A program made the position numbers and the translations under genes. The notes under the pieces were generated by a model. That model had not been told where the DNA came from. It did no database searches and saw only the letters and a program-made list of their open reading frames with translations. A DNA stretch of 60,498 nucleotides from a bacterium (GTDB lineage Bacteria > Cyanobacteriota > Vampirovibrionia > Gastranaerophilales > Gastranaerophilaceae), in assembly GCA_017941035.1 (NCBI GenBank), contig JAGAXG010000011.1, forward strand, positions 1 to 60,498, written 5' to 3'. Numbering within the stretch: position 1 is the first letter of the stretch; every line of letters begins with the position of its first letter. Of this stretch, positions 46,285 to 54,776 are shown one piece after another.

Positions 46285-46300
46285 TGATAAAATTGTAGCT
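46285..46300 (+). promoter_or_regulatory. Extended -10 of leaderless panE promoter
   Basis: TGA-TAAAAT then 7 nt then ATG; no Shine-Dalgarno. Confidence 0.55.
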
Positions 46301-47212
46301 ATGCTGGAAATAAACAAAGTTTTAATATGTGGAATTGGAGCAATCGGCTCTATTTATGCTAATAAAATTAATAAATATTCGCCTAACAATTTGAGAATTC
46401 TTGTAGATAAAGACAGATTAGAAAAATATATAAAATCTCCAAAGATTTTTAATGGTAAAGAATTAAAATTAAATTATATATTACCAGAAGTAGAAAATTA
46501 CAAAGCAGATTTAATTATAATAGCTACCAAGTACGATGGTCTTGCTGATTCTATTAAAAATATCAAAAATTTTGTAAAAGATGATACTATAATCATTTCT
46601 TTACTAAACGGTATAAATAGTGAAGAAATAATTGCAAGAGAATACGGTAAAGAGCATATTTTACCTGCATATTTTATAGGACACAGTGCAATGAGAAAAG
46701 GAAATATCATTTCTCATGACGGTGTTGGGGTTATTGTTTTTGGCGGAAACAATTATGATGTAAATCTTGTAAAAACTTATTTTGATAAAGTTGGTATAGA
46801 TTATAAAATACCTGATGATATAAAGCGTTCAATGTGGCTTAAATTTATGTTAAATGTAAGCTCAAATCAAACTTCTGCAATTTTAAATATGACTTTTGGC
46901 CAAATGCAGCAAAATGTTAGATACAGAAAAATTATTAAAAATATTATGCAGGAGGTTTTATTAGTAGGTAAAGCTTGCGGGTTAAGTAATACTGATAATA
47001 TGATTCAAGAAGCATTTGAATCCTTTGATAAAATGATTCCTAATGGTAAAACATCTATGCTTCAAGATGTTTTATCAAAAAGGAAAACAGAGGTTGATAT
47101 GTTTGCCGGAACTGTTATAGAATTAGGTAAAAAATATAATATTCCAACTCCTTATAATAATATTTTATATGAATTTATAAAAATTATAGAAAGTAATTAT
47201 GATAATTTGTAA
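46301..47212 (+). CDS. panE: 2-dehydropantoate 2-reductase (ketopantoate reductase)
   Basis: A 303-residue NADPH-dependent reductase of coenzyme A (pantothenate) biosynthesis. Rossmann fingerprint 'LICGIGAIGSIYANKI' near the N terminus; active-site Lys in 'SMWLKFMLNVSSNQTSA' (with Asn), and C-terminal helical domain 'FDKMIPNGKTSMLQDVLSKR' (Glu/Asp, 'KTSM'). Normal family length. It belongs to the widespread PanE/ApbA family, whose members vary in substrate, so the exact substrate is inferred. Confidence 0.9.
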   Translation: MLEINKVLICGIGAIGSIYANKINKYSPNNLRILVDKDRLEKYIKSPKIFNGKELKLNYILPEVENYKADLIIIATKYDGLADSIKNIKNFVKDDTIIISLLNGINSEEIIAREYGKEHILPAYFIGHSAMRKGNIISHDGVGVIVFGGNNYDVNLVKTYFDKVGIDYKIPDDIKRSMWLKFMLNVSSNQTSAILNMTFGQMQQNVRYRKIIKNIMQEVLLVGKACGLSNTDNMIQEAFESFDKMIPNGKTSMLQDVLSKRKTEVDMFAGTVIELGKKYNIPTPYNNILYEFIKIIESNYDNL

Positions 47213-47230
47213 CAATATCAATATCTTTAT

Positions 47231-47259
47231 TTGACATGCATTTGGGGTTATTTTAATAT
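47231..47259 (+). promoter_or_regulatory. Consensus sigma-70 promoter of the 47.4-50.0 kb cluster
   Basis: TTGACA (47231-47236), 17-bp spacer, TAATAT (47254-47259). This is the best promoter in the window. Confidence 0.75.
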
Positions 47260-47281
47260 CATGAAACAAAGAGGAAATGAA

Positions 47282-47371
47282 GTGAATATCTTCAGCTGCT
47301 GCCGCAGCCGTAATAGCCGGAATGCTCATAAAAATTTAATTTTTCACGTGCAGTATGAAGAATTAAAGTGA
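47282..47371 (+). CDS. Possible leader peptide (29 aa)
   Basis: Between the promoter and the hairpin, GTG at 47282, preceded by GAGGAAA, opens a 29-codon frame (VNIFSCCRSRNSRNAHKNLI…) ending at 47371, 4 bp before the hairpin. The ATG at 47261 of the same frame lies too close to the -10 to be transcribed. Cys- and Arg-rich; could be an attenuator peptide. Weakly supported. Confidence 0.3.
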   Translation: MNIFSCCRSRNSRNAHKNLIFHVQYEELK

Positions 47372-47375
47372 GTAT

Positions 47376-47399
47376 CCTCTTTTAAAAAGAGGTTTTTTT
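47376..47399 (+). promoter_or_regulatory. Hairpin with terminator form overlapping the Shine-Dalgarno
   Basis: CCTCTTTT / AAAAGAGG stem followed by T7, and the next base starts the ATG at 47400. The downstream arm (AGAGG) is the only Shine-Dalgarno for that gene, so the same structure can act as transcription terminator or as SD-sequestering element. Confidence 0.6.
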
Positions 47400-48074
47400 A
47401 TGGCTGTTGGAGCACCGGTACATGTTCATAATACAAAATTAGGCTGTTGTCCGCATGGTTTGCCTGCCGGAGCATGCCCTATATGCAGTGGTATGGCAGG
47501 CGGTAATTCTACAACAAAACGTGATACCCCGCGCAATGTTGGTGAAATGACTTATAATCAGTGCGCCGCAATCGGTGCTATGCTCAAGGCTCAAAAAGCG
47601 TCTCAAAAAAGAGCGGAAAATGCTGAGCAAAATCGACTTCAAGCTATGGCTGAGTTTGCAAAAAATATTTCAAACACTCAAACTCGTATTGCAGAAATGA
47701 CTGCTAAAATTGCAAATTCGATGCCTGTAATAATATCCAAACCTATAAATTTTGTATTAAATTCTTTTTCAAAAGTTTTGAATATTATTTCAAACATTCC
47801 GACTATCTTTGGTAATGTATTCAAAAACATAGGACAAAAACTTGCAGATATTTCTGATAAACTATCAGCAATTTATGGAGAAATAAAATCAGCTGTTGAA
47901 AAAACCGTTTCAGAGACTTTGGGGAAATTAAAGAAAAAATTTAAATCCTTGTTATTTGGTGTTGAATTCGGAGAAGAAGAACAAAAAGTTGAAGAAGCAA
48001 AAGAAACTTTTAACTTAAAAACATTTATTCACAAGCTTTCAAAAAGATTAAAGGGGCAAGAAGATGCAAATTAA
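47400..48074 (+). CDS. Unknown protein with N-terminal Cys cluster (gene 1 of 3-gene cluster)
   Basis: A 224-residue protein. N-terminal segment has 'HNTKLGCCPHGLPAGACPIC', four Cys/His close together and thus a likely metal-binding site (zinc or FeS). Residues 80-190 form a helical/amphipathic region, and the end is Lys/Glu-rich. No family recognised. The ATG follows a hairpin with the SD inside it. Its stop codon overlaps the start of the next gene by 11 bases, so the two are translationally coupled. Confidence 0.75.
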   Translation: MAVGAPVHVHNTKLGCCPHGLPAGACPICSGMAGGNSTTKRDTPRNVGEMTYNQCAAIGAMLKAQKASQKRAENAEQNRLQAMAEFAKNISNTQTRIAEMTAKIANSMPVIISKPINFVLNSFSKVLNIISNIPTIFGNVFKNIGQKLADISDKLSAIYGEIKSAVEKTVSETLGKLKKKFKSLLFGVEFGEEEQKVEEAKETFNLKTFIHKLSKRLKGQEDAN

Positions 48075-49551
48075 TCCTTTTCAAAATGAAAATATAATAC
48101 AGCATCGTAATTTAACTAATTCACAACGCCGTAATATTAATACCACAAGAGAAGGTGTTGTAGTGAATAGTTTCGTTAAAGAAAATGAAGTATCCTTAAA
48201 TAATACAAAAGATACTTATATAATATCAGATAATGTCGAATTACCTGAAGCTTTGTATCAGGATAATCAAATAGTTGATAAAAAACTGGTGCCTTTAAGC
48301 GCGATTGCTTTAGGAGTTATGGGTGCAGTTACGGTATTAACAGCATTTGTAAGCCACAGTTCAAAGGTCGCAACAAATATTGCAAAAGAGAAATGGCTTC
48401 CTGCAGTTACCAGAAATGTCAATTTAAGTAAAGAAAAATACCAAGTTATTTATCAAATGGTTCAAAATCCTAACAGAAAAACATTTACTGCCGGAGCAGG
48501 TGTACTTACTATGTCTGCTATGGCATTTATGGGAAAAACATTTTTTGATGGATATAAAGACATTTGGATAAAGCGTAAAGAAGCTGATATTCAAAAGAAT
48601 TTGCAAGAGAATTTAATTAACGTTGAAACACAGGCTTTTTCAGGGAAAATGCAAATTATACGAAATATGCTTTCAAAATATACAAAAGATTTTGAAAAAT
48701 ATATCAATCCTTCAGGAGAGCAAGTTATTCCTGATTTTGGGCAAAAAAGATTTTCTCAATTTCATTTTACTTCTAATTCTCAGTCACAAAAGAAAAATAA
48801 ATCAATTTTTGGGAATTTAATTCTAGGAATTGTTACCTTAACAGGAATTGTTGGTCTTGGTTATTTGTCTTTGAAAAATTTATCAAAAAGTAAACAGCAT
48901 TTAGCTAAATATTTTGATGATACAAAAAATGGAATTGTTGAACTTGTTAAAAATTCTACAGAAAAAACAAAAAAGATTGATTCTGAAAATTTAGAGCATT
49001 TGTTTTCTGCTGCTGAAGCTGATGAAGAATTTATAAAAGAACAAGTCATGAATTTAAATTGGGAATCGATAGAAGAAAAAGAGAACTTTTTGCATAAAAT
49101 AATTTCAAAAATGAAAATGTCTGCGACCAAAGTTAATCCAAATATAGGAGGAGACGGAACTCCAAGGCCTGCATTCAATTCTTTTGTTGATGATTATAAA
49201 GCGTTTTTCTATAATTGGCTTTTAGATACTTCAAATCCACAGTTTAAGCAATTATTTTTGGGTATTACCGGAATTACTGCAGTGAGCTATGGTGGTAAGC
49301 TTGCCGGGGATGCATTAAAGGATGTTCAAGTAAAAAAGATAAATGCAGAAACTGAATTAAATTTGCAAAAGCGTCTTGTTTCAACTGAATTAAGGAATTT
49401 TAAAGCAAAAAAAGATTCAGCTATTGCTCCGCTGGTAGAAGAATTTTACAAACAGGTCGATAGCGGATCTCGTTCAAAAGAAGATCTAAAAACGATGGCT
49501 GAAAATATTTTATTTGAAATTAAAAACGGACCGCCGTTTGTATATTCATAA
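48064..49551 (+). CDS. Multi-pass membrane protein of unknown family (gene 2 of 3)
   Basis: A 495-residue protein with about four membrane segments: 'LVPLSAIALGVMGAVTVLTA' (near 80-100), 'AGAGVLTMSAMAFMGKTFF' (150s), 'FGNLILGIVTLTGIVGLGYL' (255), and 'QLFLGITGITAVSYGGKLAG' (405), separated by long Lys/Glu-rich helical loops. No catalytic motif is seen. Starts inside the end of gene 1 (RBS AGGGGCAAGAAG). The layout (inner-membrane scaffold with coiled loops) resembles accessory proteins of secretion or envelope machines. Confidence 0.78.
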   Translation: MQINPFQNENIIQHRNLTNSQRRNINTTREGVVVNSFVKENEVSLNNTKDTYIISDNVELPEALYQDNQIVDKKLVPLSAIALGVMGAVTVLTAFVSHSSKVATNIAKEKWLPAVTRNVNLSKEKYQVIYQMVQNPNRKTFTAGAGVLTMSAMAFMGKTFFDGYKDIWIKRKEADIQKNLQENLINVETQAFSGKMQIIRNMLSKYTKDFEKYINPSGEQVIPDFGQKRFSQFHFTSNSQSQKKNKSIFGNLILGIVTLTGIVGLGYLSLKNLSKSKQHLAKYFDDTKNGIVELVKNSTEKTKKIDSENLEHLFSAAEADEEFIKEQVMNLNWESIEEKENFLHKIISKMKMSATKVNPNIGGDGTPRPAFNSFVDDYKAFFYNWLLDTSNPQFKQLFLGITGITAVSYGGKLAGDALKDVQVKKINAETELNLQKRLVSTELRNFKAKKDSAIAPLVEEFYKQVDSGSRSKEDLKTMAENILFEIKNGPPFVYS

Positions 49552-49567
49552 AATTTAAAGGTGAATT

Positions 49568-50056
49568 ATGAGCAATTTTTTACAGATAAATAGTGCATAT
49601 AAATATTACAATACACCAAATTATTATCAAAGTAGTGTTCAAATGCCTGTGCAGAATAGGAACTACTGTCTTTTTGATCAAAATAAAGTTGATTATTTTG
49701 TAAAACAAAGAGAAAATGCACTGCCTTATTTAACTGATATATTAGAGCATTCTAATAATGAGGCACAAGTAACTGAAACTTTATACATAATGGATAGAAT
49801 GATTGATAACGGGACAAAAGGAATTGACAAATTATACCCTGTATTTTCAAGATTCAATCAAACCAAATCACCTTGTATTCAGACATTTTTGGCAGGTATT
49901 TATCGCAAAATTCAAGTCCCTGACGCATTTGGTCCTTTAGTTAATATGCTAATAAAAAATTCTTTAGCTCCTAGAAATCCCAATCAGGCTTTTGACCCTA
50001 ACGAAGAAATAGGTGGAGCGATATTGAGTTACATTTCTCCTCAATGGCGGAGATAA
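49568..50056 (+). CDS. Helical-repeat-like protein of unknown family (gene 3 of 3)
   Basis: A 162-residue soluble protein: a Tyr/Asn-rich N-terminal 35 residues, then alternating helices (ENALPYLTDILEHS, TETLYIMDRMIDNGTKGIDK, PVFSRFNQTKSPCIQTFLAG, DAFGPLVNMLIKNSL) that resemble HEAT-like repeats. It follows gene 2 by 16 bp (RBS AAAGGTG). The decayed prepilin copy begins right after its stop, overlapping the 3' end. Function unknown. Confidence 0.72.
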   Translation: MSNFLQINSAYKYYNTPNYYQSSVQMPVQNRNYCLFDQNKVDYFVKQRENALPYLTDILEHSNNEAQVTETLYIMDRMIDNGTKGIDKLYPVFSRFNQTKSPCIQTFLAGIYRKIQVPDAFGPLVNMLIKNSLAPRNPNQAFDPNEEIGGAILSYISPQWRR

Positions 50057-50454
50057 AATATACTAAAACGCAGTTGCAGAGCCAATTTTGGGGGGAGGGG
50101 GCATTTTTAGCTAATCTCCTTAGTAAAAAGAAAAAAGCATTTACCTTAGCTGAAACATTGATTGCTCTTGTCATAATTGGTGTCGTATCAGCGCTGACAC
50201 TGCCAACTTTACTAACGAAAATAAATGATACAGTAACCAAAAACAAAATAGCAGTCTTTGAACGTAAACTATCTAAAGGAACAGATTTATTAAATATAGA
50301 ATACGGCATTGGACCATATTATAACGGAGCAAATCCGAGTTATGTAATGGTGAGCTAGCAGGGAGATGGGATTATCAACTGAATTCTACAGGGCACGCAA
50401 TAACTACCGCAACTACGAGAGGTAATTCGACATTCCGAACTTTGTGTCTAAATT
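50044..50454 (+). pseudogene. Decayed copy of the prepilin gene with G tract
   Basis: Bases 50062-50340 repeat the start of the 3-1177 gene, including ACTAAAACGCAGT, a G-rich tract (G6-A-G5, 50089-50100), the leader and helix (AFTLAETLIALVIIGVV) and 'FERKLSKGTDLLNIEYGIG'. The copy of the start codon is ATA. An open frame of 104 codons from 50044 ends at 50358. Beyond the break, frame 3 keeps the C-terminal remnant 'AITTATTRGNSTFRTLCLN' (stop at 50452-50454), whose F-R-T-L-C-L ends like Y-R-A-V-C-V of the full copy. The middle (about 700 bp) is deleted. It is therefore a pseudogene. Confidence 0.75.
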
Positions 50455-50462
50455 AGAGCAGA

Positions 50463-51338
50463 CTATGGTTTTTGGAATACAAAAATATATTCATGATTGA
50501 AAATTGAGAATCCACCTGCTAGAGCTCTATATCTCCAAAGGTTTGCAGTTCTCCCTTTACCGCGTTCGTTTCCTTGAATATCTTTTACAATAGTTGATTT
50601 TAGAACAAAACCCAATTTTCTCATTCTGTTCATGCATTCAAAACCAAGAGGTTGTACTTCAGAATTTTTGTAACTGTCACCAATAATTAAGCATGCAAAA
50701 CGGCCTCTTTCCAAAAGTTCATAACCGTTTTTTGCGACTTTTTCAAACATATCATAAAATTCTTCTGTACTTTCACAGTTAGAAAGGTCTTCTTTTTTAT
50801 CGGAAAATTTTATAATATCGTCATAAGGAGGGTGAAGCATTAAAAATTGCGCTTTTTCTTCTCCCATTATTTCAAGTCTTGCTTGAACTTTTTCATATGC
50901 ATCTTGACTTGTTGAATCTGCACAAATAAGGTTTACATCTGTTACAAGTTCTTTTTGAGTAAATTTTTGTGAAACAGAATCAACCAAATCTTGTTTTAAT
51001 TCAACACCTATACAGCGTCTATTCATGTTGATTGCTTCAATTCCTGAAGTCCCGGAACCAAAAAACATATCAAGAACAATATCATTTTTCTTTGTATAGC
51101 GTTCATACATCTGCTGGGCAATTTGAGGTATATAGTTTCCGTGATATTCATTCGAATGTCCATGTTCTTTAAGCCTTGATGGAAATAACCATAAAGAGCT
51201 TGTTAAAATATGTCCGTAATTTTTCCAATTTTTTAAATTAATGTCACTGTATTTTGTAGTTTTGACATCAGGTTGTTTTACTATCTGTAAATCCGCTTTT
51301 TTTTGCGGTTTGAGTCTTGTATTAATAAGTCTAGCCAA
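50463..51338 (-). CDS. Orphan DNA methyltransferase (N4/N6 type)
   Basis: About 291 residues. Motif I 'VLDMFFGSGTSGIEA' (SAM binding) and motif IV 'HPPYDDIIKF' (catalytic; the usual DPPY/SPPY) are present, in the class-beta order (motif I before IV reversed in some). The start TTG at 51338 has GGAGGG 5 nt upstream; the ATG at 51362 has none. No restriction gene adjoins it. It is next to the prepilin pseudogene. Specificity is not known; it may act in regulation or anti-restriction. Confidence 0.85.
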   Translation of the reverse strand: MARLINTRLKPQKKADLQIVKQPDVKTTKYSDINLKNWKNYGHILTSSLWLFPSRLKEHGHSNEYHGNYIPQIAQQMYERYTKKNDIVLDMFFGSGTSGIEAINMNRRCIGVELKQDLVDSVSQKFTQKELVTDVNLICADSTSQDAYEKVQARLEIMGEEKAQFLMLHPPYDDIIKFSDKKEDLSNCESTEEFYDMFEKVAKNGYELLERGRFACLIIGDSYKNSEVQPLGFECMNRMRKLGFVLKSTIVKDIQGNERGKGRTANLWRYRALAGGFSIFNHEYIFVFQKP

Positions 51339-51449
51339 AATGCCCTCCCGATAAATTAACATTTAAATCTTATAAAATTTGTTAAAATTTGACATCAAAC
51401 ATTTATATGATTTTGTGCTATGATTTATATAGATTAAGGGATTGATATT

Positions 51450-53228
51450 ATGGCCAGAATCAAACAATTATCAAAACATTTGATTAATCAAATTGCAGCA
51501 GGCGAAGTTATTGAGAGACCTGCATCTGTTGTAAAAGAATTAACTGAAAATTCAATTGATGCCGGAGCTTCAAGAGTTAGTATTGATATTACAAATGAGT
51601 GTCGCAATATTAGAATTGCGGATAATGGTTCGGGGATTCATCCTGATGATATATTGCTTGCTTTTTCAAAACATGCAACCAGTAAAATCAATGAAGATAA
51701 TGATTTATTTGATATTCACACTTTTGGATTTAGAGGAGAAGCTTTAGCAAGTATAATTTCAATTTCAAAAGTCACTTGTACAACACGCACTTCTGATTTT
51801 GAAACAGGAACAAAAGTTGTTTGTGAAAATTCAGAAGTTAAACAAGTCGAAACAGGATGCGCAGTCGGGACGATTATGGATGTTAAGGATTTATTTTATA
51901 ACTTACCTGTTCGACTGAAATTTTTAAAAAGTCCAAGTACTGAGTTTTCATATATTCAAGAAGTTGTTCAAAATATTGCTCTTTCACATCCTGAAGTCTC
52001 ATTAGAACTTAAAAAACTTGGTAAAACTGTTTTAAAAACTACAGGACAAAATAATCTTACTCAAACAATTAAAGAGGTTTATTCATATGATGTAACAAAT
52101 AATTTGAAAGAAGTATTAAAAACAGACGAAATTTCAGGACTTAAAATTAGCGGATTCGTTTCTACTCCTGATTACACCCGTTCCAGTAAAAAAAGCTATC
52201 ATACCTATATAAATTCAAGAGCTGTAAAATGCCCTGTTTTTCAAAAAGCAATTGACATGGTTTATAAAACCCTTACCGCAAATAATAAATATCCTTTTGT
52301 AGTTTTAAATCTTGATATTCCTCCTCATGATGTAGATGTAAATGTTCATCCGACTAAAAAAGAAGTCAGATATAAAAATCCTAATCAAATATTTAATTTT
52401 ATTTTTTCTGCAATACAAGGGGGGTTATCGAATTATACTGAAAAAGGAACTCTGGAATCTTTTTCAAAACCTATATATAAACAGTTTGAACAACCTGATA
52501 ATAAAGATAATCTTTTATCTTTCCCTAAGACAAATGTTAATAATGTTTATATAGATGAAAAGTCTGATTCAATGTATATTCCGGCAAGTTTTAATGAAAA
52601 TTTCACAAAAACAATAAACAATCAAAAAGTAAACCAACAACAAATTTTTATTGAACAATCCCCAATTGAAGAAAATGCTGATAAAATAATCGGACAGTAT
52701 CGTGATACTTATATATTGATTGAAACTGAAAAAGGTCTTGAAATTGTTGATCAACATATCGCGGAAGAAAGATATAATTATGAAAAACTTCAAAATGAAA
52801 AAGATATTGTATCTCAAATGCTTTTTGTGTCTGATGTAATTGAAGTTTCAGTTACCGAAGCGGAAATCATAAAAGAAAATCTTTCAAAATTTGAACGCTT
52901 TGGTTATGGAATAGAATTTACTTCAGATAATGAAGTTATTTTCCGAAAAATACCGCAAATACTTTCAAAAGTGAGCCCTAAAGAGATTCTTGCAGACATT
53001 TTAGAAAATATAGAAGGAAATATCGATAATCTTGAAGAAAATATTTTAAAAACAACAGCCTGCAAAGCATCTGTAAAAGCTAATACACCGCTTTCAATAT
53101 GGCAGATGCAGGAAATTATAAAAAAATGGCGTACTACAAAAATGCCATACACATGTCCTCATGGACGTCCTGTTTGTCATACAATTTTGCATAAAGAACT
53201 CGCAGGATTTTTTCAAAGAGCCAAATAA
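51450..53228 (+). CDS. mutL: DNA mismatch repair protein MutL
   Basis: A 592-residue protein: GHKL ATPase ('ELTENSIDAGASRV', 'DNGSGIHPDD', 'GFRGEALASI'), transducer domain, Pro/Asn-rich linker and C-terminal dimer/endonuclease domain. It has 'DQHIAEERYNYE', which fits the DQHA(x)2E(x)4E nicking motif with Ala to Ile at one site, 'ACKASVKAN' and 'CPHGRP', so it is the endonuclease-type MutL used without MutH. RBS AAGGGA. glmU follows 11 bp later. Confidence 0.96.
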   Translation: MARIKQLSKHLINQIAAGEVIERPASVVKELTENSIDAGASRVSIDITNECRNIRIADNGSGIHPDDILLAFSKHATSKINEDNDLFDIHTFGFRGEALASIISISKVTCTTRTSDFETGTKVVCENSEVKQVETGCAVGTIMDVKDLFYNLPVRLKFLKSPSTEFSYIQEVVQNIALSHPEVSLELKKLGKTVLKTTGQNNLTQTIKEVYSYDVTNNLKEVLKTDEISGLKISGFVSTPDYTRSSKKSYHTYINSRAVKCPVFQKAIDMVYKTLTANNKYPFVVLNLDIPPHDVDVNVHPTKKEVRYKNPNQIFNFIFSAIQGGLSNYTEKGTLESFSKPIYKQFEQPDNKDNLLSFPKTNVNNVYIDEKSDSMYIPASFNENFTKTINNQKVNQQQIFIEQSPIEENADKIIGQYRDTYILIETEKGLEIVDQHIAEERYNYEKLQNEKDIVSQMLFVSDVIEVSVTEAEIIKENLSKFERFGYGIEFTSDNEVIFRKIPQILSKVSPKEILADILENIEGNIDNLEENILKTTACKASVKANTPLSIWQMQEIIKKWRTTKMPYTCPHGRPVCHTILHKELAGFFQRAK

Positions 53229-53239
53229 AAGGAGAAAAA

Positions 53240-54514
53240 ATGAATATAAAATCAGTAATATTAGCGGCAGGAAAAGGTACAAGAATGAAATCGGAAACTA
53301 CTCCGAAAGTTTTACATCAAATTATGGGAAAAACTTTGCTCGGGTACGTTTTAGATAATGTAAAACATTTCTCATCTGAGGAGTTTGTAGTTGTAGGGCA
53401 TCATGCTGATGAAGTTGAAAAATTCGTTAAAGATAATTATGAACATGCTCAAACTGTTCTTCAATCTCCTCAGCTTGGAACAGGTCATGCTGTTTCAATG
53501 GTTTGTCCATATTTAGAGAATTTTGACGGGTTTGTGCTTATTTTATGCGGTGATACTCCTTTAATAAAAGAAGAAACTCTTAAAGATTTTATAGAATTTC
53601 ATAATAATACAAATTCTGATTTAACTGTAATGAGTACCATATTTGAAAATCCAACAAATTACGGAAGAATTATAAGAGAAAAAGATAATTCTTTAAAATG
53701 TATAGTAGAAGAAAAAGATGCAACCTCTGAGCAAAAAGCCGTAAAAGAAGTTAATGCGGGCATTTATTGCTTAAATTGGGGCAAAGTAAAAAATGCATTT
53801 TCTCAATTAAAAAGCAATAATGCGCAGGGTGAATATTATTTAACGGATATTATTTCCTGGGGTAAAGAACAAAATCTTAATGTAAACGCTTTTATTTTGG
53901 AAAACAGTGATGAGATTTATGGTATAAATTCCCGTTCAAATCTTGCGACAGCAACAAAAATTATGAATAAGCGTAATCTCGAAAAATATATGGAACAGGG
54001 AGTTACAATTGTTGATCCTGATTCGACTTGGATTAGCGAAGATACAAAAATAGGTCAGGATACTATTATTTATCCTGCAACTTATATAGAAGGGAAAAAT
54101 ATTATTGGTAAAAACTGCAAAATCGGACCTTGCGCTCATTTGAGAGGCGGGGTTGAAGTTTGTGATAATGTAAAAGTTGGTAATTTTGTTGAAGTTAAAA
54201 AATCTAAGATTTGTTCAAATACAAATGTCGGGCATCTTTCTTATATCGGAGATTCAGAACTAGGGCAAAGGGTTAATATCGGTGCAGGAACAATTACTGC
54301 AAATTATGACCCGATTTCAAAAATAAAATCAAAAACAATTTTAAAAGATGATGTAAAAATCGGTTCTAATACGGTGCTTGTTGCTCCGGTAACTGTTGAA
54401 GAAGGTGCAAATGTTGGCGCAGGATCTGTGATAACAAAAGATATTACTGATTGGGCTCTAGCAATTACCCGTGCTCCGTTGAGAGTTATAGAAAATTGGG
54501 TAAAAAGAAAGTAA
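53240..54514 (+). CDS. glmU: Bifunctional GlcNAc-1-P uridyltransferase/glucosamine-1-P acetyltransferase
   Basis: A 424-residue enzyme making UDP-GlcNAc for peptidoglycan and LPS. N-terminal nucleotidyltransferase: 'LAAGKGTRMKSETTPKVLHQ' and 'GTGHAVSMV', 'LCGDTPLI'. C-terminal left-handed beta-helix with hexapeptide repeats ('GKNCKIGPCAHLRGGV', 'VGNFVEVKKS', 'GHLSYIGDSELG', 'NIGAGTITANYD'). About 25 residues shorter than the usual 450, at the C-terminal end, but the acetyltransferase motifs are there. RBS AAAGGAG; likely cotranscribed with mutL. Confidence 0.95.
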   Translation: MNIKSVILAAGKGTRMKSETTPKVLHQIMGKTLLGYVLDNVKHFSSEEFVVVGHHADEVEKFVKDNYEHAQTVLQSPQLGTGHAVSMVCPYLENFDGFVLILCGDTPLIKEETLKDFIEFHNNTNSDLTVMSTIFENPTNYGRIIREKDNSLKCIVEEKDATSEQKAVKEVNAGIYCLNWGKVKNAFSQLKSNNAQGEYYLTDIISWGKEQNLNVNAFILENSDEIYGINSRSNLATATKIMNKRNLEKYMEQGVTIVDPDSTWISEDTKIGQDTIIYPATYIEGKNIIGKNCKIGPCAHLRGGVEVCDNVKVGNFVEVKKSKICSNTNVGHLSYIGDSELGQRVNIGAGTITANYDPISKIKSKTILKDDVKIGSNTVLVAPVTVEEGANVGAGSVITKDITDWALAITRAPLRVIENWVKRK

Positions 54515-54526
54515 AAAATTTTTATT

Positions 54527-54734
54527 ATGGATGTAAAAGGCGAAGTTAAAAGTTTAATAGCTAAAAAAAAGTATAACATTGAAACATGTTTGTGCTGTTT
54601 TAGCGGAACAAAAAGCTGTAAAAATAACCACGAATAATATTACAAACAAATTTCGAAGAAAAACAATAAAGTTTGAGTGAGTTCAGGATATTATTAATGC
54701 ATTAGGTTATCATATTGAATTTATAAAAGATTAA
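54527..54734 (+). pseudogene. Remnant of a small HTH-type regulator
   Basis: ATG at 54527 opens 'MDVKGEVKSLIAKKKYNIET', then a frameshift near 54585 moves into another frame: 'VLAEQKAVKITTNNITNKF', 'RRKTIKFE', a TGA, and 'VQDIINALGYHIEFIKD' with stop at 54732-54734. Together the two parts look like a small XRE-type HTH protein (about 68 residues) broken by a frameshift and a stop codon. Confidence 0.6.
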
Positions 54735-54776
54735 AAATTTTCTTTTGTATTATAATCAAGTTAACAGGAGAAAATT

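Noticed and set aside
47281-47371. tRNA-like or riboswitch-like fold in the GC-rich segment before 47400
   Set aside because: No cloverleaf or conserved core; only a possible leader peptide and the terminator-like hairpin are supported.
50401-50440. AAC/TAC-rich stretch in the decayed copy as DGR template repeat
   Set aside because: One frame reads RARNNYRNYE, but the other shows it as a degraded VR (ITTATTRGN); no long match to the tail at 1063-1174, no reverse transcriptase nearby, so no template was called.
54600-54720. Stop-codon reassignment (TGA as sense)
   Set aside because: TGA is used as a normal stop for many genes in the window, such as the first prepilin gene; the single internal TGA is in a frameshifted remnant.
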